A DNA stretch of 64,000 nucleotides from Afifella marina DSM 2698 (GTDB lineage Bacteria > Pseudomonadota > Alphaproteobacteria > Rhizobiales > Afifellaceae): assembly GCF_900102695.1 (NCBI RefSeq), contig NZ_FMVW01000004.1, positions 248,001 to 312,000 on the forward strand, in the 5' to 3' direction. The notes beneath the pieces are model-generated. The model had not been told where the DNA came from, did no database searches, and saw only the letters and a program-made list of their open reading frames with translations. Positions 9,379 to 19,774 of this stretch are shown piece by piece (the first letter of the stretch is position 1; each line of letters begins with the position of its first letter). Both the position numbers and the translations under genes were made by a program.

Positions 9379-10560
9379 TCAGGCCGCCAGTAGACGCCCG
9401 GCCGCGAGATCCCGAGCCTGGCCGTCGAGAACAAGTGCCGCCTCGACCGTCGCCGGCTCATGCAGCAGCCCTGCCTTGTCGGCCTCTTCCAGCACGCGTT
9501 CGACGAGCTGCGGGATCGCCATGAAGCCGATGCGCCGTTCGAGAAAGGCGGCAACAGCAATCTCGTTGGCCGCATTCAAGACTGTGGGCGCGCCGCAGCC
9601 TGCAACCATGGCCTCGCGGGCGATCCTCAGTGCGGGAAAGCGCTCCGAATCGGGCTTTTCAAAGGAGAGCGTCCCGACCTCGGCGAGATCGAGATGGCTT
9701 GTCGCCCGCTCTGCCCTGTCCGGCCAGTTGAGACAGTAGTCGATCGGGCGGCGCATGTCGGGCGCGCCAAGCTCTCCGTGCCACGAACCGTCGCGGAAGA
9801 CGACAAAGGCGTGAACCTTCGATTGCGGATGAATGAGCACGCCGAGCTGCTCCGGCGGGAAGCCGAAGAGATGCCGTGCCTCGATCAATTCCAGCCCCTT
9901 GTTCATCAAGGTCGCCGAATCGACGGTGATTTTCGGCCCCATCGACCAGGTCGGATGATGCAGAGCTTCGTCGACGGTCACCTGGGCGAGCTCGTCGGCG
10001 CTCTTGGCACGGAACGGCCCGCCCGAAGCGGTCAGGACGAGCCGATCGACCGACGCCGGATCGACGTCGACCAGCAACTGAAAAATGGCGTTGTGTTCCG
10101 AATCGACCGGCAGGATGCGCACGCCTTTTTCACGTGCCAGCGCCATGAACGACGAGCCGGCGCAGATGAGGCACTCCTTGTTGGCAAGCGCAATGTCATT
10201 GCCGGCGCGGATCGCCGCCGCCGTCGGCGCGACGCCGGCCGCACCAACGATCGCGGAGAGAACCCGATCGGCAGGCTCGGCCGCAGCCTCGCAAACGGCG
10301 TCATCACCGGCCGATACCCTTATCCCGGTCCCATCCAGCGCCTCTTTCAAACGGCCATAACGGCTCTTGTCGCGAATGACGGCACTTTCGGCTTTGACGC
10401 GACGAGCGACATCCGCAAGTTCGTCGACCTTCGTCCCCGCGGTCACCGCACGCACCTTGAACGCCGGGCCACCCTCGCGGGCGAGGTCGCGCTCCATCAG
10501 GTCGACGGTGCTTTTGCCGATGGACCCTGTGGCGCCGAGAATGGTGACGATACGTGCCAT
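9379..10560 (-). CDS. dxr: 1-deoxy-D-xylulose-5-phosphate reductoisomerase
   Basis: Dxr converts DXP to MEP with NADPH, the committed step of non-mevalonate isoprenoid synthesis, which feeds the undecaprenyl chain made by UppS upstream. The 393-aa call starts at the ATG beginning MARIVTILGATGSIGKSTVDLM, which is the NADPH-binding Rossmann loop. Family segments include LVDSEHNAIFQ (seen as PVDSEHNAIFQLL), LTASGGPFR with the flexible loop, and WSMGPKITVDSATLMNKGLE with metal-binding residues. An in-frame extension of 28 codons upstream runs into cdsA and was rejected. The cdsA stop is one base upstream. Confidence 0.97.
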   Translation of the reverse strand: MARIVTILGATGSIGKSTVDLMERDLAREGGPAFKVRAVTAGTKVDELADVARRVKAESAVIRDKSRYGRLKEALDGTGIRVSAGDDAVCEAAAEPADRVLSAIVGAAGVAPTAAAIRAGNDIALANKECLICAGSSFMALAREKGVRILPVDSEHNAIFQLLVDVDPASVDRLVLTASGGPFRAKSADELAQVTVDEALHHPTWSMGPKITVDSATLMNKGLELIEARHLFGFPPEQLGVLIHPQSKVHAFVVFRDGSWHGELGAPDMRRPIDYCLNWPDRAERATSHLDLAEVGTLSFEKPDSERFPALRIAREAMVAGCGAPTVLNAANEIAVAAFLERRIGFMAIPQLVERVLEEADKAGLLHEPATVEAALVLDGQARDLAAGRLLAA

Positions 10561-10561
10561 T

Positions 10562-11446
10562 TTACTGTGTCCAATCAGGGATGGGGGCGGCAAAACCGCT
10601 GAGCGCCAGAAGGACGGCGACGACGGCCGCCGCATAAAGCCCATCGATCCGGTCCATCAGACCACCGTGCCCCGGGATAAGACGGCCGGAATCCTTGGCG
10701 CCGAACCGACGTTTCATCGCCGATTCCCCGAGGTCTCCAAGCTGCGCCGCGACCGACAGGATCAATGCGGCACCGATCGCGGACGCCCATCGAGATTCCG
10801 TGAAGACCGCGAACAAAATTCCCACGACGAGCGCGCCGGCCGCGCCGGTCGCAGCGCCCGACCAGGTTTTCGACGGCGAGACGCGCGGCCAGAGCTTCTT
10901 CCCGCCGATGGCGCGCCCACCAAAATAAGCCGCGATATCCGTGACCCAGACGACGAACAGCAAGAAGAAGAGCACGAGGCGGCCCGTCTCGGCATCAGCG
11001 CGCAGAGCCAAGAGGGCCACGCTCGGAACGCCGGCATAGAGAACGCCAAGCGCGAGCCAAAGCGGCCGCCGGTCGCGCACGCCGGCGCTTTGGCCGCTCG
11101 CCACGCCTTGATCGAACAGAACCGTCCCCGAGGCGACGAGCGGGACCGCCACGAGCGGCAGCAACAGAAGCAGGATCCCACCCCCCGGCAAGCCACCGAA
11201 GGTCACGAGCAGCGCGAAGGCCAGAAGCAGCCCCTCACCGATCCGCCAGGCCTGAGGCTGCTCGCATTCGCTCATGCGCGTCCATTCGTAGAAAACGAGG
11301 AGCGCCAGAACGAGAACGAGAAGAAGAAAGGCAATGCCGCCGAACCAGGTCGGCAGGATCGCGAGCGGCAGCAGGATCGCCGCGGAGACCACGCGCGTCG
11401 GAAGATCGCTCTTGTCGAATGAAAAAATGCCCCTGCCCTCAGACAC
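10562..11446 (-). CDS. cdsA: Phosphatidate cytidylyltransferase
   Basis: CdsA makes CDP-diacylglycerol from phosphatidate and CTP, the branch-point lipid for all phospholipids. The 294-aa protein has about eight hydrophobic segments and the C-terminal CDP-DAG synthase signature: [20 protein letters not shown], then [36 protein letters not shown]. This carries the conserved D-E-S-x-x-K-R, K-D and D-R-x-D residues. It overlaps the 3' end of uppS by 8 bases and ends one base before dxr, so it is translated from inside the operon. Confidence 0.96.
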   Translation of the reverse strand: MSEGRGIFSFDKSDLPTRVVSAAILLPLAILPTWFGGIAFLLLVLVLALLVFYEWTRMSECEQPQAWRIGEGLLLAFALLVTFGGLPGGGILLLLLPLVAVPLVASGTVLFDQGVASGQSAGVRDRRPLWLALGVLYAGVPSVALLALRADAETGRLVLFFLLFVVWVTDIAAYFGGRAIGGKKLWPRVSPSKTWSGAATGAAGALVVGILFAVFTESRWASAIGAALILSVAAQLGDLGESAMKRRFGAKDSGRLIPGHGGLMDRIDGLYAAAVVAVLLALSGFAAPIPDWTQ

Positions 11447-12194
11447 CTGTCAGCCCTCCAAAACGGCGATCGCGACTGTGAAACTCAGCGATTGCAGCGT
11501 CGAATTCGTTCTCGTCGAAATCCGGCCAATAGACAGGAAGAAAGACGAATTCCGTGTAAGCGAGCTGCCAGAGAAGAAAATTGCTGATCCGCGCTTCGCC
11601 GGATGTGCGGATCAGAAGATCCGGATCTGAGATGCCGGCCGTATCGAGATGTTCGGCAAAAACGCGTTCTGAGAAGTCCGCCGGATCGATCTCGCCACGA
11701 ACCATTTTCTCGCCGATCCGCCGCATGGCGCGCACCAGTTCGTCGCGACCGCCATAATTGAAGGCGACCTGCAGCACGAGACCCTCATTGCCACGGGTCT
11801 CCGTTTCGGCCTTCTCGACGAGAGCGGCAATATCCTTCGGCACCCCCTCACGGCGGCCGATGACGCGGATGCGCACGCCGTTCTTTTTCAGCTCGGCAAG
11901 ATCGTTACGAATGAAGAAGCGCAGAAGATTGAAAAGGTCGTTGATCTCGCTGCGCGGTCGCGACCAGTTTTCAGAGGAGAATGTGAAGAGGGTCAGGACC
12001 CGTACACCGCGATCGCCCGCATGGCGCACTGTCCGGCGAACCGATTCGACCCCGCGGCGATGACCTTCGATTCGGGGCAGGCCACGGGCGCTTGCCCAAC
12101 GGCCGTTGCCATCCATGATGATGGCAACGTGCGCGGGAATTTCTCCACCGGACCGCGCGCGCGGCACCGGATCGATCTGCGCTAGTGTGCCCAT
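11439..12194 (-). CDS. uppS: Undecaprenyl diphosphate synthase
   Basis: UppS extends farnesyl diphosphate with eight cis isoprene units to give the C55 lipid carrier for peptidoglycan and other envelope polymers. The catalytic motif [20 protein letters not shown] is at the N-terminus, with [34 protein letters not shown] and the terminal [21 protein letters not shown] segment. I chose the ATG at 12194 (251 aa, AGGCGG upstream) over an in-frame ATG at 12239 that lacks a ribosome binding site. The second would add 15 arginine-rich residues. Downstream cdsA overlaps by 8 bases. Confidence 0.95.
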   Translation of the reverse strand: MGTLAQIDPVPRARSGGEIPAHVAIIMDGNGRWASARGLPRIEGHRRGVESVRRTVRHAGDRGVRVLTLFTFSSENWSRPRSEINDLFNLLRFFIRNDLAELKKNGVRIRVIGRREGVPKDIAALVEKAETETRGNEGLVLQVAFNYGGRDELVRAMRRIGEKMVRGEIDPADFSERVFAEHLDTAGISDPDLLIRTSGEARISNFLLWQLAYTEFVFLPVYWPDFDENEFDAAIAEFHSRDRRFGGLTGV

Positions 12195-12343
12195 GCCTCT
12201 GTGCCGCCTGCGTGCTCGCGCTCCAGTTGCGCCAATCATAAGCGGAAAACGTAAAGCCAGTGCCCCTACCGGCTGAACGAGTGCTATCGCGAGAGGCTAA
12301 CGCAACCAGAGGTCCGGTGGCCAGCGCGAAGGCGCAACCGTCT

Positions 12344-12904
12344 TTAGACCTGCATAATCTCCTTTTCCTTATGGCCGAGCATGTCGTCAATTGCGGCAAT
12401 ATGCTCGTCCGTAAGGGACTGGATCCGGTCAGAATGACCCCGGCTCTCGTCCTGGCTGATCTCTCCGTCCTTTTCGGACTTCTTCAGTGCCTCCATGCCG
12501 TCACGGCGCACATGGCGGACGGCCACACGCGCGTTCTCGGCATATTTGTGGGCCACCTTCACCATCTCCTGCCGACGCTCGGCGTTGAGCTCGGGGATCG
12601 GGATGCGCAGAAGAGTGCCTTCCATGATCGGGTTGAGGCCGAGATTGGAATCCCGAATCGCTCTGTCGACTGCGCCGACAAGCGACTGGTCCCAGACCTG
12701 CACCGAAAGCATACGCGATTCAGGGACGCTCACCGTGCCGACCTGCGAAATCGGCATCTGCGAGCCGTAAGCGCTCACCGTGATCGGATCGAGAAGGTTC
12801 GGAGAAGCCCGGCCGGTGCGCAGACCCGCAAGCTCGGTGCGCAACACGGAGACGGCTCCGTCCATCCGTCTTTTGATGTCCTTGAAATCGACGCCTTCAC
12901 TCAT
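12344..12904 (-). CDS. frr: Ribosome recycling factor
   Basis: RRF splits post-termination ribosomes together with EF-G. The 186-aa protein shows the three-helix-bundle pattern and conserved segments [57 protein letters not shown] and the C-terminal [12 protein letters not shown]-like end ([25 protein letters not shown]). Its ATG overlaps the stop of pyrH by four bases. A spacer of about 150 bases separates it from uppS. Confidence 0.97.
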   Translation of the reverse strand: MSEGVDFKDIKRRMDGAVSVLRTELAGLRTGRASPNLLDPITVSAYGSQMPISQVGTVSVPESRMLSVQVWDQSLVGAVDRAIRDSNLGLNPIMEGTLLRIPIPELNAERRQEMVKVAHKYAENARVAVRHVRRDGMEALKKSEKDGEISQDESRGHSDRIQSLTDEHIAAIDDMLGHKEKEIMQV

Positions 12905-13650
12905 GGTTTTCCCCGGATTTCGTTTTTGCGGTCGCCGGAAATGAGGGTTCCGACGGCCTCCCCAGCGACGATGCGGGCGAGCGCCCCCGGCTGGTGAATG
13001 TTGAATACAATTATCGGCAAGCTATTGTCGCGAGCAAGCGAGAAAGCCGCCGTATCCATGATCTGGAGATCCTTGGCGATGACCTCTTGATAGCTCACCG
13101 TCTCGTAGAGGGTCGCAGTCGGATCCAGCCGCGGATCTGCCGAATAGACGCCGTCGACCTGGGTGCCCTTGAGGAGCGCATCGCACTCCAGTTCAAGCGC
13201 CCTCAGCGCCGCTCCGGAATCCGTCGTAAAGAAGGGATTGCCCGTACCGCCCGCAAGCACGACCACGCGCCGCTCGTCCATGTGCCAGGCGGCACGCCGA
13301 TGCACGTAGGTTTCGCAGACGGAGGGCATCTCGATCGCCGACATGGCGCGGGCTGAAACGCCCAAGCGCTCGATCGCCGCTTCGACGGCAAGCGCGTTCA
13401 TCACCGTCGCAAGCATGCCCATATGGTCGCCTGTGACGCGGTCCCCGCCGCGTGCGGCAATGGCCACTCCGCGGAAGATGTTGCCGCCGCCGATGACGAT
13501 CGCAAGCTCAGTGCCAGCGTTGTGGACGGCAACGATTTCCGTTGCGAAGGCGCGGACGACGTTGTCGTCGATCCCGAAGGGCTGATTGCCCATCAGGGCT
13601 TCGCCGGAAAGCTTGAGAAGAATTCTTTTGGGGCGCGGACGTTCGCTCAT
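12901..13650 (-). CDS. pyrH: UMP kinase
   Basis: PyrH phosphorylates UMP to UDP and is usually feedback-controlled by UTP and GTP. The 249-aa protein of the amino acid kinase fold begins with [13 protein letters not shown] (phosphate loop). It has the [10 protein letters not shown] segment, the [16 protein letters not shown] segment typical of UMP kinase and a terminal GTLISG motif. The start ATG at 13650 has AGG five bases upstream; an in-frame ATG four codons earlier sits too close to its purine-rich site. frr follows with a 4-base overlap. tsf lies upstream with an 86-base gap. Confidence 0.96.
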   Translation of the reverse strand: MSERPRPKRILLKLSGEALMGNQPFGIDDNVVRAFATEIVAVHNAGTELAIVIGGGNIFRGVAIAARGGDRVTGDHMGMLATVMNALAVEAAIERLGVSARAMSAIEMPSVCETYVHRRAAWHMDERRVVVLAGGTGNPFFTTDSGAALRALELECDALLKGTQVDGVYSADPRLDPTATLYETVSYQEVIAKDLQIMDTAAFSLARDNSLPIIVFNIHQPGALARIVAGEAVGTLISGDRKNEIRGKP

Positions 13651-13736
13651 AAATGCCTGCATTCCTTACTCGGTTTGCGGCCCGACACGTTCGCGCCCCT
13701 GTCTCTTTGCGCCGCGCGAAGAGTGCGCGGGTCTAT

Positions 13737-14663
13737 TCAGCGGCTGCCGGCAGCAGCGGCAACTTCGGCGGCGAAGTCTTCTTCTTCGCGCTCCACGCCC
13801 TCACCCAGGCGGAAGCAAACGAAGTTGGTCAGAGCAATCGCAGCGCCAGCGTCTTTCTCGGCATCGGCAATCGCCTGCTCGACCGACTTGTCCGGGTCGA
13901 TGACGAAAGCCTGCTTCAAAAGCACCGATTCCTCGTAGAATTTGCGCATCCGGCCATCGACCATCTTCTCGATGATGTTGGCCGGCTTGCCGGATTCGCG
14001 TGCCTGCTCGGCAAAGACCGCGCGTTCACGCGCAACCACGTCCGCATCAAGCCCATCGACATCGACGGAAAGCGGGCTCGCGGCCGCGATATGCATCGCG
14101 ATCTGGCGGCCGAGAGCCGCAAGCTTTTCCTTGTCGCCGTTCGACTGCAGCGCGACCAGGACACCGATCTTGCCAAGGCCCGGCGCGGAAGCTGCGTGCA
14201 CGTAGGTGGCAACAACACCCGGATTGGCCTCAAGCACCGCCGAGCGACGCAGCACCATGTTCTCGCCGATCGTCGCGACGGCATCCGTCAGAGCGCCTTC
14301 AACGCTCTTGCCGGCACCTGCCATGTCGGCGGCCTTGACCGCGGCGACAGAGCCGTCCGTGGAGAGGGCCGCTTCCGCGACCTTCAACACGAGCGCCTGG
14401 AATTGATCGTTGCGGGCAACGAAGTCGGTCTCGGAGTTCACCTCGACGATGGCGGCCTTGCCGTCCGCCTCGGCGATGCCGATGAGGCCTTCAGCGGCAA
14501 CGCGGCCCGCCTTCTTGGCAGCCTTCGCGAGACCTTTCGCACGCAGCCAGTCGACGGCGGCATCCATGTCGCCATCCGCCTCCTGCAGTGCCGTCTTGCA
14601 GTCCATCATGCCGGCGCCGGTCTTGTCGCGCAGCTCCTTGACCATCTGGGCCGTTACAGCCAT
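13737..14663 (-). CDS. tsf: Elongation factor Ts
   Basis: EF-Ts regenerates EF-Tu-GTP by nucleotide exchange. The 308-aa protein starts with the UBA-like domain [25 protein letters not shown]. It contains the [13 protein letters not shown] core motif ([13 protein letters not shown]) and the C-terminal [36 protein letters not shown] segment. A ribosome binding site (AGGACATG) precedes the start. It directly follows rpsB (31-base gap), the classic rpsB-tsf order, so it is likely served by the rpsB promoter. Confidence 0.97.
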   Translation of the reverse strand: MAVTAQMVKELRDKTGAGMMDCKTALQEADGDMDAAVDWLRAKGLAKAAKKAGRVAAEGLIGIAEADGKAAIVEVNSETDFVARNDQFQALVLKVAEAALSTDGSVAAVKAADMAGAGKSVEGALTDAVATIGENMVLRRSAVLEANPGVVATYVHAASAPGLGKIGVLVALQSNGDKEKLAALGRQIAMHIAAASPLSVDVDGLDADVVARERAVFAEQARESGKPANIIEKMVDGRMRKFYEESVLLKQAFVIDPDKSVEQAIADAEKDAGAAIALTNFVCFRLGEGVEREEEDFAAEVAAAAGSR

Positions 14664-14694
14664 CGATCATGTCCTCTCTTGCGTGTGCGCAGCC

Positions 14695-15852
14695 TTAGGC
14701 TGCGGCTTCCTGTTCTTTCACCAGCGCGGTCGCCTGCGCGATCCAATCCTCGCGCTCAACACGACCGGCGGAACCAAGCGCAGCGTCGAGACGCTCCGTG
14801 TCCGCCTGATCGAGACCGGCGATCTGCGCATAGCGGGTGATTCCAAGCTGGTTCAGCTTCTGCTCCAAAACGGGGCCGACGCCGTTGATCTTCTTCAGAT
14901 CGTCCGCATCACCCTCAGGGCGCGCAAACAGCGGCTCGACTTCCCCGGCCTTGCCCGGCGACGGCGGAGCCTTGTCGGCCTGCACGCTCGATTCCGGATC
15001 CGGATTGGCAGCCTCGGCTTCCGCCGCGACGAGCACGTCGCGGTTGGCCGCGCTTTCCTCGGTCACGGGTCCGGCTTCCGGCACTTCGCCGCCGAAGCTT
15101 GCATCATCGAGCGCAGCCTCGCTCACCTCTTCGGAGGCGCCGATATCGACACCCATGTCGCCCTGGCCGCGCGAAATGCCGTCGAGCACCGCCCGCGTGA
15201 CGAGATCGCAATAAAGCGCGAGAGCCCGGCCGGCGTCGTCGTTGCCCGGGATCGGGTAAGAGATGCCTTGGGGGTCGCTGTTGCTGTCGACGACGGCCGC
15301 GACCGGAATGTTGAGACGGCGCGCCTCAGCGACGGCAATCGATTCCTTGTTCGTGTCGATGACGAAAAGGAGATCCGGGATACCGCCCATGTCCTTGATG
15401 CCGCCAAGCGCGCGCTCAAGCTTGTCGCGTTCACGCGTCAGCGACAGACGCTCTTTCTTGGTGAGGCCCTGGACGCCTTCCTCGAGCATCCCCTCCAGCG
15501 TCTTCAGCCGCTGGATGGAATTGGAGATCGTCTTCCAGTTGGTGAGCATGCCGCCCAGCCAACGGGAGTTGACGTAATACTGGGCGCAACGCCGCGCCGA
15601 ATCGGCCACGACCTCGGACGCCTGACGCTTCGTGCCGACGAACAGCACGCGACCGCCCTGCGCCACCACATCGCTCACAGCCTGCAGCGCCCGATAGAAC
15701 ATCGGCACCGTCTGGGCGAGATCGATGATGTGGATATTGTTCCGCTCACCAAAGATGTACGGAGCCATCTTCGGATTCCAGCGGTGAGATTGATGACCGA
15801 AATGAACGCCAGCCTCGAGCAGCTGGCGCATAGAGATGTCAGGAAGCGCCAT
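14695..15852 (-). CDS. rpsB: 30S ribosomal protein S2 with long C-terminal extension
   Basis: S2 is an essential small-subunit protein. Residues 1-230 are a complete S2 ([65 protein letters not shown]). The protein continues to 385 aa, about 130 more than the usual 240-260. Residues 235-316 are an acidic Ala/Glu/Pro-rich linker. Residues 317-385 hold a helix-hairpin-helix-like unit ([21 protein letters not shown]) seen also in unrelated nucleic-acid-associated proteins. The ribosome binding site GGAGACG is at normal spacing. A strong promoter lies 93 bases upstream. Confidence 0.95.
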   Translation of the reverse strand: MALPDISMRQLLEAGVHFGHQSHRWNPKMAPYIFGERNNIHIIDLAQTVPMFYRALQAVSDVVAQGGRVLFVGTKRQASEVVADSARRCAQYYVNSRWLGGMLTNWKTISNSIQRLKTLEGMLEEGVQGLTKKERLSLTRERDKLERALGGIKDMGGIPDLLFVIDTNKESIAVAEARRLNIPVAAVVDSNSDPQGISYPIPGNDDAGRALALYCDLVTRAVLDGISRGQGDMGVDIGASEEVSEAALDDASFGGEVPEAGPVTEESAANRDVLVAAEAEAANPDPESSVQADKAPPSPGKAGEVEPLFARPEGDADDLKKINGVGPVLEQKLNQLGITRYAQIAGLDQADTERLDAALGSAGRVEREDWIAQATALVKEQEAAA

Positions 15853-15938
15853 TTTTTCGTCTCCGGTTGTACCTCCGCAGGGACGGACGGCAGACCGCCA
15901 CCGGATGCCTCTAAAGCAAATACCCTGCGTGTGTGATG
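15853..15938 (-). promoter_or_regulatory. rpsB mRNA leader, candidate S2-binding element
   Basis: This stretch of about 85 nt lies between the inferred transcription start and the rpsB ATG. It can form a closed structure in which CCGGT (near 15900) pairs with ACCGG just before the ribosome binding site, with a smaller GGCGG-loop-CTGCC hairpin inside. S2 is known to repress its own operon through the rpsB leader in other proteobacteria. That this leader does so is inference. Confidence 0.4.
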
Positions 15939-15944
15939 GCCGGC

Positions 15945-15973
15945 CCTATAAGGGGCGGGCCGCTTTTTTGCAA
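15945..15973 (-). promoter_or_regulatory. rpsB-tsf promoter (sigma-70 type)
   Basis: Minus-strand -35 TTGCAA (15968-15973) and -10 TATAGG (15945-15950) are spaced by exactly 17 bases, placing the start near 15938. It is the only good promoter pair in the spacer between dnaE and rpsB, and its position suits a ribosomal protein operon. Confidence 0.65.
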
Positions 15974-16111
15974 CGCCCAAATGGGCATGCGAGACGCGCT
16001 TCGCAAGTTGAAGAGAGTTCAACTGCCTCGCGCGATGGCCGCCGGAAGACCGAAAACCGCACCAAGTGCGGTCGTGACGGACCGTACCAGGCTCTCCACC
16101 ACCCTCTCAGG

Positions 16112-19100
16112 TTATTGAAGGTCGACGTGAACGACGCCCGGTACTGCCTTGATTGCACTCGCAACTTGCGGGGTAACCTGATAGCGCCCGGGCAATCTGA
16201 TCTCGATTTCCCGGTTTTCGTCACGCCGGAGAAGGACCAGGGAAACTTGTGATTGGCCGGGGCCGTTCAGGCGGCTCGCCAGTCTCTCGACGGGATCGCT
16301 GTCGTTCAAATAAACCGTCAGCGCCATGCTGAGCTGCGCGGCCGTCTCCTCGAGCGGTTCCACGCCGACAATGCGCACCCGGAGATCGTCCGTCTCATCT
16401 TCCATCTCGGCGGTCAGCCGGAAGAGATAAGAGCGGCCTGGCTCGAGCTTGTCGCGCCATTCGAAAAGCTGCTCCTGATAAAGCACGGCTTCGAACTGCC
16501 CCGAGGGATCGGACAGCGTCAGAATGCCAATCCGCCCGCCGGAGCGCGTACGCTTTTCCTGTTTGCGTACGACAGTCGAGGCGACGAGGCCGGCCTCCGC
16601 CCCCAACCGTCTCACCTTGTCTGCAAAATCCTTCCATGAGCTGCCGCCCTTTTTCCTCACGATGTCGGAGTAGGCATCGAGCGGATGTCCGGACAGATAG
16701 GCTCCGACGGCGGCAAGCTCGCGCATGAGCTTTTCCGACTGCATCCAGGGGTCGGCGGGCAGAAGGTTGAGTTCGGGCGCATCGGTCGGCGCAGCAAAGA
16801 GATCGACCACCCCAGCCTCTTGGCGCGCATGATGCTCGGTGCCGGAACGCAGAAGCCGGCCGACATTGGCAAAGACGGTGGCGCGGTCCAGGCCGAGCGA
16901 ATCGAAGGCGCCCGCCTGCACCAGGCATTCCATCGCGCGCCGACCGATCACCCTCGGATCCGTGCGCGCCACGAAGTTGGCAAGATCGGTGAACGGCCCG
17001 TCGCGCCGGGCTTCGACGATATGCTCGACCGCATGTTGACCAACGCCCTTCAACGCCGACAATGCGTAGACGATGGCGCCCTCCTCCACATCGAAGAATG
17101 TGCGCGGGCGGTTGATGTCGGGCGGAAGCACCTCGATGCCGAGGCGCTTCGCTTCCAGCCGGAATTCGTTGAGCTTGTCGGTGTTGCCCATGTCGAGCGT
17201 CATAGACGCCGCCAGGAACTCGGCTGGGTGATTGGCCTTCAGAAAGGCGGTCTGATAGGCGACCAGCGCGTAGGCGGCCGCGTGCGACTTGTTGAAGCCG
17301 TAACTTGCGAATTTCGCCACGAGGTCGAAGACCATGGCGGCATCGGCGGCTTTCACGCCGTGCGCCTTGGCGCCTTCCACGAAGCGCTCACGCTGGGCGT
17401 CCATCTCCGCCTTGATCTTCTTGCCCATGGCGCGGCGAAGAAGATCGGCTTCGCCGAGCGAATAGCCTGACAGGAGCTGGGCGATCTGCATCACCTGCTC
17501 CTGATAGATGATGACGCCGTAGGTCTCCTTCAGCGTCGGCTCGAGCTCGGGCAGGAGATAATCCGGCTCCTCCTCCCCGTGCTTGCGCCGGTTGTAGGTC
17601 GGGATGTTGTCCATCGGTCCCGGCCGGTAGAGCGCGACGAGAGCGATGATGTCCTCGAAGCGGTCGGCGCGCATGCCGACGAGCGCGCGGCGCATGCCCT
17701 GACTTTCCAGCTGGAACACGCCAACCGTTTCGCCGCGGGCGAGCATGGCGAAGGTCGTCGGATCATCGAGAGGCAAAGCTGCGAGATCGCAATCGATCTT
17801 GCGCTTGCGCAGGAGACGCACCGCCTTGTCGAGCACGGTCAGCGTCTTGAGGCCGAGGAAGTCGAATTTGACGAGACCGGCCTGTTCCACCCATTTCATG
17901 TTGAACTGGGTAACGGGCAGGTTGGAGCGCGGGTCGCGGTAAAGCGGTACCAGCTCCTCAAGCCGGCGGTCACCGATCACGATACCTGCAGCATGCGTCG
18001 AGGCGTGGCGATAAAGCCCCTCAAGCCGCGTGGCGATATCGATCAGACGACCGACCACCGGTTCGCGCTCGATCTCCTCCTGGAAGCGAGGTTCGTCGGC
18101 GACGGCCTGCGCCAGAGTGACCGGGTTCGAGGGATCGGCCGGCACCAATTTGCAGAGCCGATCGACCTGACCATACGGCATTTCGAGCACACGGCCGACA
18201 TCGCGCAGAGCCGCGCGCGCCTGCAGCGTTCCGAAGGTGATGATCTGCGCAACCTGTGCCTTGCCGTAGCGCTCCTGGACGTAGGAGATCACCTCGTCGC
18301 GCCGTTCCTGACAGAAATCGACGTCGAAGTCCGGCATCGACACGCGTTCCGGATTGAGGAAGCGCTCGAACAGGAGATTGAACCGCAAGGGATCGAGGTC
18401 GGTAATCGTCAACGACCAGGCGACCACCGAACCGGCACCCGATCCACGGCCGGGACCGACCGGGATGCCGTGCTCCTTCGCCCATTTGATGAAGTCGGAA
18501 ACGATCAGGAAGTAGCCCGGGAACTTCATCTTCTCGATGATGCCGAGCTCAAAACTCAAACGTTTCTCGTAATCCTCCACGCTGAGGCCCGGGGCGCAGC
18601 CATGTTTGGCGAGACGCATCTTGAGCCCGGCCTCTGCCTGCTCGCGCAGTTCGGTCGCCTCGTGCGCCTCCGCTGTCTCGGCATCGGCAGCCGTCCCGCC
18701 CACGAAACGCGGCAGGATCGGCCGGCGCGTCTTCGGCCGCATCTGGCAGCGGACAGCGATTTCGACAGTGTTTTCTATTGCCTCGGGGAGATCGGCGAAT
18801 TTCTCCGCCATCGCCTCGGCCGATAGGAATCCGTGCTGGCGGGTGAGCTGCCGGCGATCGTCTTCGGAGACGACGCGGCCTTCGGCGACCGCAAGGAGCG
18901 CATCATGCGATTCGTAATCGTCCTCGCTTGCGAAGAACGGTTCATTCGTCGCGACGATCGGCACGTCGCGTGCATAGGCGAGCTCCAGAACGCCCGCTTC
19001 GGCAGCCGTCTCGATCTGCATTCCGTGGCGCTCGATCGCCACATAAAGCCGGTCCTGAAAAATCGTCTGAAGCGCCGTTAGCCGTCCGGCGGCATCCTCT

Positions 19101-19567
19101 GGGCGATTGCCGAAGATCGACGGATAGAGCACGCCGTCATGGCCGCCCGTCATCGCCAGAAGCCCGTCGCCATACGTCTGCAAGAGCGGCGCCGTCAGCG
19201 GCAGCCCGGCGGAATCTTCCCCGAGATAATAGGCGGTGACGAGGTGAACGAGGTTCTGCCAGCCAGTTTCGTTGGCGCAGAGCAGGAAGAGATGCTCGCG
19301 CCCGGCGGCCCGGAAGTGCGGCTCGGCGCGGCGCTCCACATTCTCCGACAAAGCCACGGGCAATTTGCAGCCGATGAGCGGCTGGATCCCCGAGCCGGAA
19401 GCTTTTTGCGAGAATTCGAGCGCGCCGAAAAGATTGGCCGAATCGGTCACCCCCACAGCGGGCATGCCCGCGCTCTTGGCGAGCTTGATGAGCTTTGCAA
19501 CCGGGAGCGCGCCCTCCAGCAGCGAAAAGGCTGAATGACAATTGAGATGGATAAAATGCGGTGCCAA
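16112..19567 (-). CDS. dnaE: DNA polymerase III alpha subunit
   Basis: DnaE is the replicative polymerase. From a TTG start at 19567 it is 1151 aa; this start has GGAG seven bases upstream and opens with MAPHFIHLNCHSAFSLLEGALP, the PHP domain onset. The frame is open 18 codons further to a GTG, which I rejected. Visible are the PHP domain, the polymerase active site (GPGRGSGAGSVVAWSLTITDLDP and PDFDVDFCQERRDEV with catalytic Asp residues), the LYRHASTHAAGIVIGDR segment, a helix-hairpin-helix region and a C-terminal OB fold (GGRIGILTLSDPSGQFEAVLY). It is transcribed divergently from the phytase-like gene. Confidence 0.96.
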   Translation of the reverse strand: MAPHFIHLNCHSAFSLLEGALPVAKLIKLAKSAGMPAVGVTDSANLFGALEFSQKASGSGIQPLIGCKLPVALSENVERRAEPHFRAAGREHLFLLCANETGWQNLVHLVTAYYLGEDSAGLPLTAPLLQTYGDGLLAMTGGHDGVLYPSIFGNRPEDAAGRLTALQTIFQDRLYVAIERHGMQIETAAEAGVLELAYARDVPIVATNEPFFASEDDYESHDALLAVAEGRVVSEDDRRQLTRQHGFLSAEAMAEKFADLPEAIENTVEIAVRCQMRPKTRRPILPRFVGGTAADAETAEAHEATELREQAEAGLKMRLAKHGCAPGLSVEDYEKRLSFELGIIEKMKFPGYFLIVSDFIKWAKEHGIPVGPGRGSGAGSVVAWSLTITDLDPLRFNLLFERFLNPERVSMPDFDVDFCQERRDEVISYVQERYGKAQVAQIITFGTLQARAALRDVGRVLEMPYGQVDRLCKLVPADPSNPVTLAQAVADEPRFQEEIEREPVVGRLIDIATRLEGLYRHASTHAAGIVIGDRRLEELVPLYRDPRSNLPVTQFNMKWVEQAGLVKFDFLGLKTLTVLDKAVRLLRKRKIDCDLAALPLDDPTTFAMLARGETVGVFQLESQGMRRALVGMRADRFEDIIALVALYRPGPMDNIPTYNRRKHGEEEPDYLLPELEPTLKETYGVIIYQEQVMQIAQLLSGYSLGEADLLRRAMGKKIKAEMDAQRERFVEGAKAHGVKAADAAMVFDLVAKFASYGFNKSHAAAYALVAYQTAFLKANHPAEFLAASMTLDMGNTDKLNEFRLEAKRLGIEVLPPDINRPRTFFDVEEGAIVYALSALKGVGQHAVEHIVEARRDGPFTDLANFVARTDPRVIGRRAMECLVQAGAFDSLGLDRATVFANVGRLLRSGTEHHARQEAGVVDLFAAPTDAPELNLLPADPWMQSEKLMRELAAVGAYLSGHPLDAYSDIVRKKGGSSWKDFADKVRRLGAEAGLVASTVVRKQEKRTRSGGRIGILTLSDPSGQFEAVLYQEQLFEWRDKLEPGRSYLFRLTAEMEDETDDLRVRIVGVEPLEETAAQLSMALTVYLNDSDPVERLASRLNGPGQSQVSLVLLRRDENREIEIRLPGRYQVTPQVASAIKAVPGVVHVDLQ

Positions 19568-19774
19568 GGGTGAACTCCTCCACGCCTCTTGTATCGCCGC
19601 TGGCGCCCGAGCGACAGGCACGAGCGGTCCTCGTCCCCACCCATCTCTCTCAGTCCCGTCGTTGCACTCCGCCCCCGCTGCGACGCCGCGTCAGCCAACC
19701 CGCGATGGCGCCGTCACGGATCCGTCGCCAAGTTGCGCTTCGTAAGAACGATACGAATCGCTCGAAGACCTACC

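Noticed and set aside
15936-15968. Hairpin plus T-run on the plus strand between rpsB and dnaE
   Set aside because: Stem has a mismatch and a bulge. The same bases form a better minus-strand promoter, and no plus-strand gene precedes it.
17579-18826. 415-codon plus-strand frame opposite dnaE
   Set aside because: Antisense to conserved DnaE polymerase motifs; no family match.
19589-19774. 62-codon N-terminal extension of the phytase-like esterase
   Set aside because: Arginine-rich, would bury the signal peptide and overlaps the dnaE start region.
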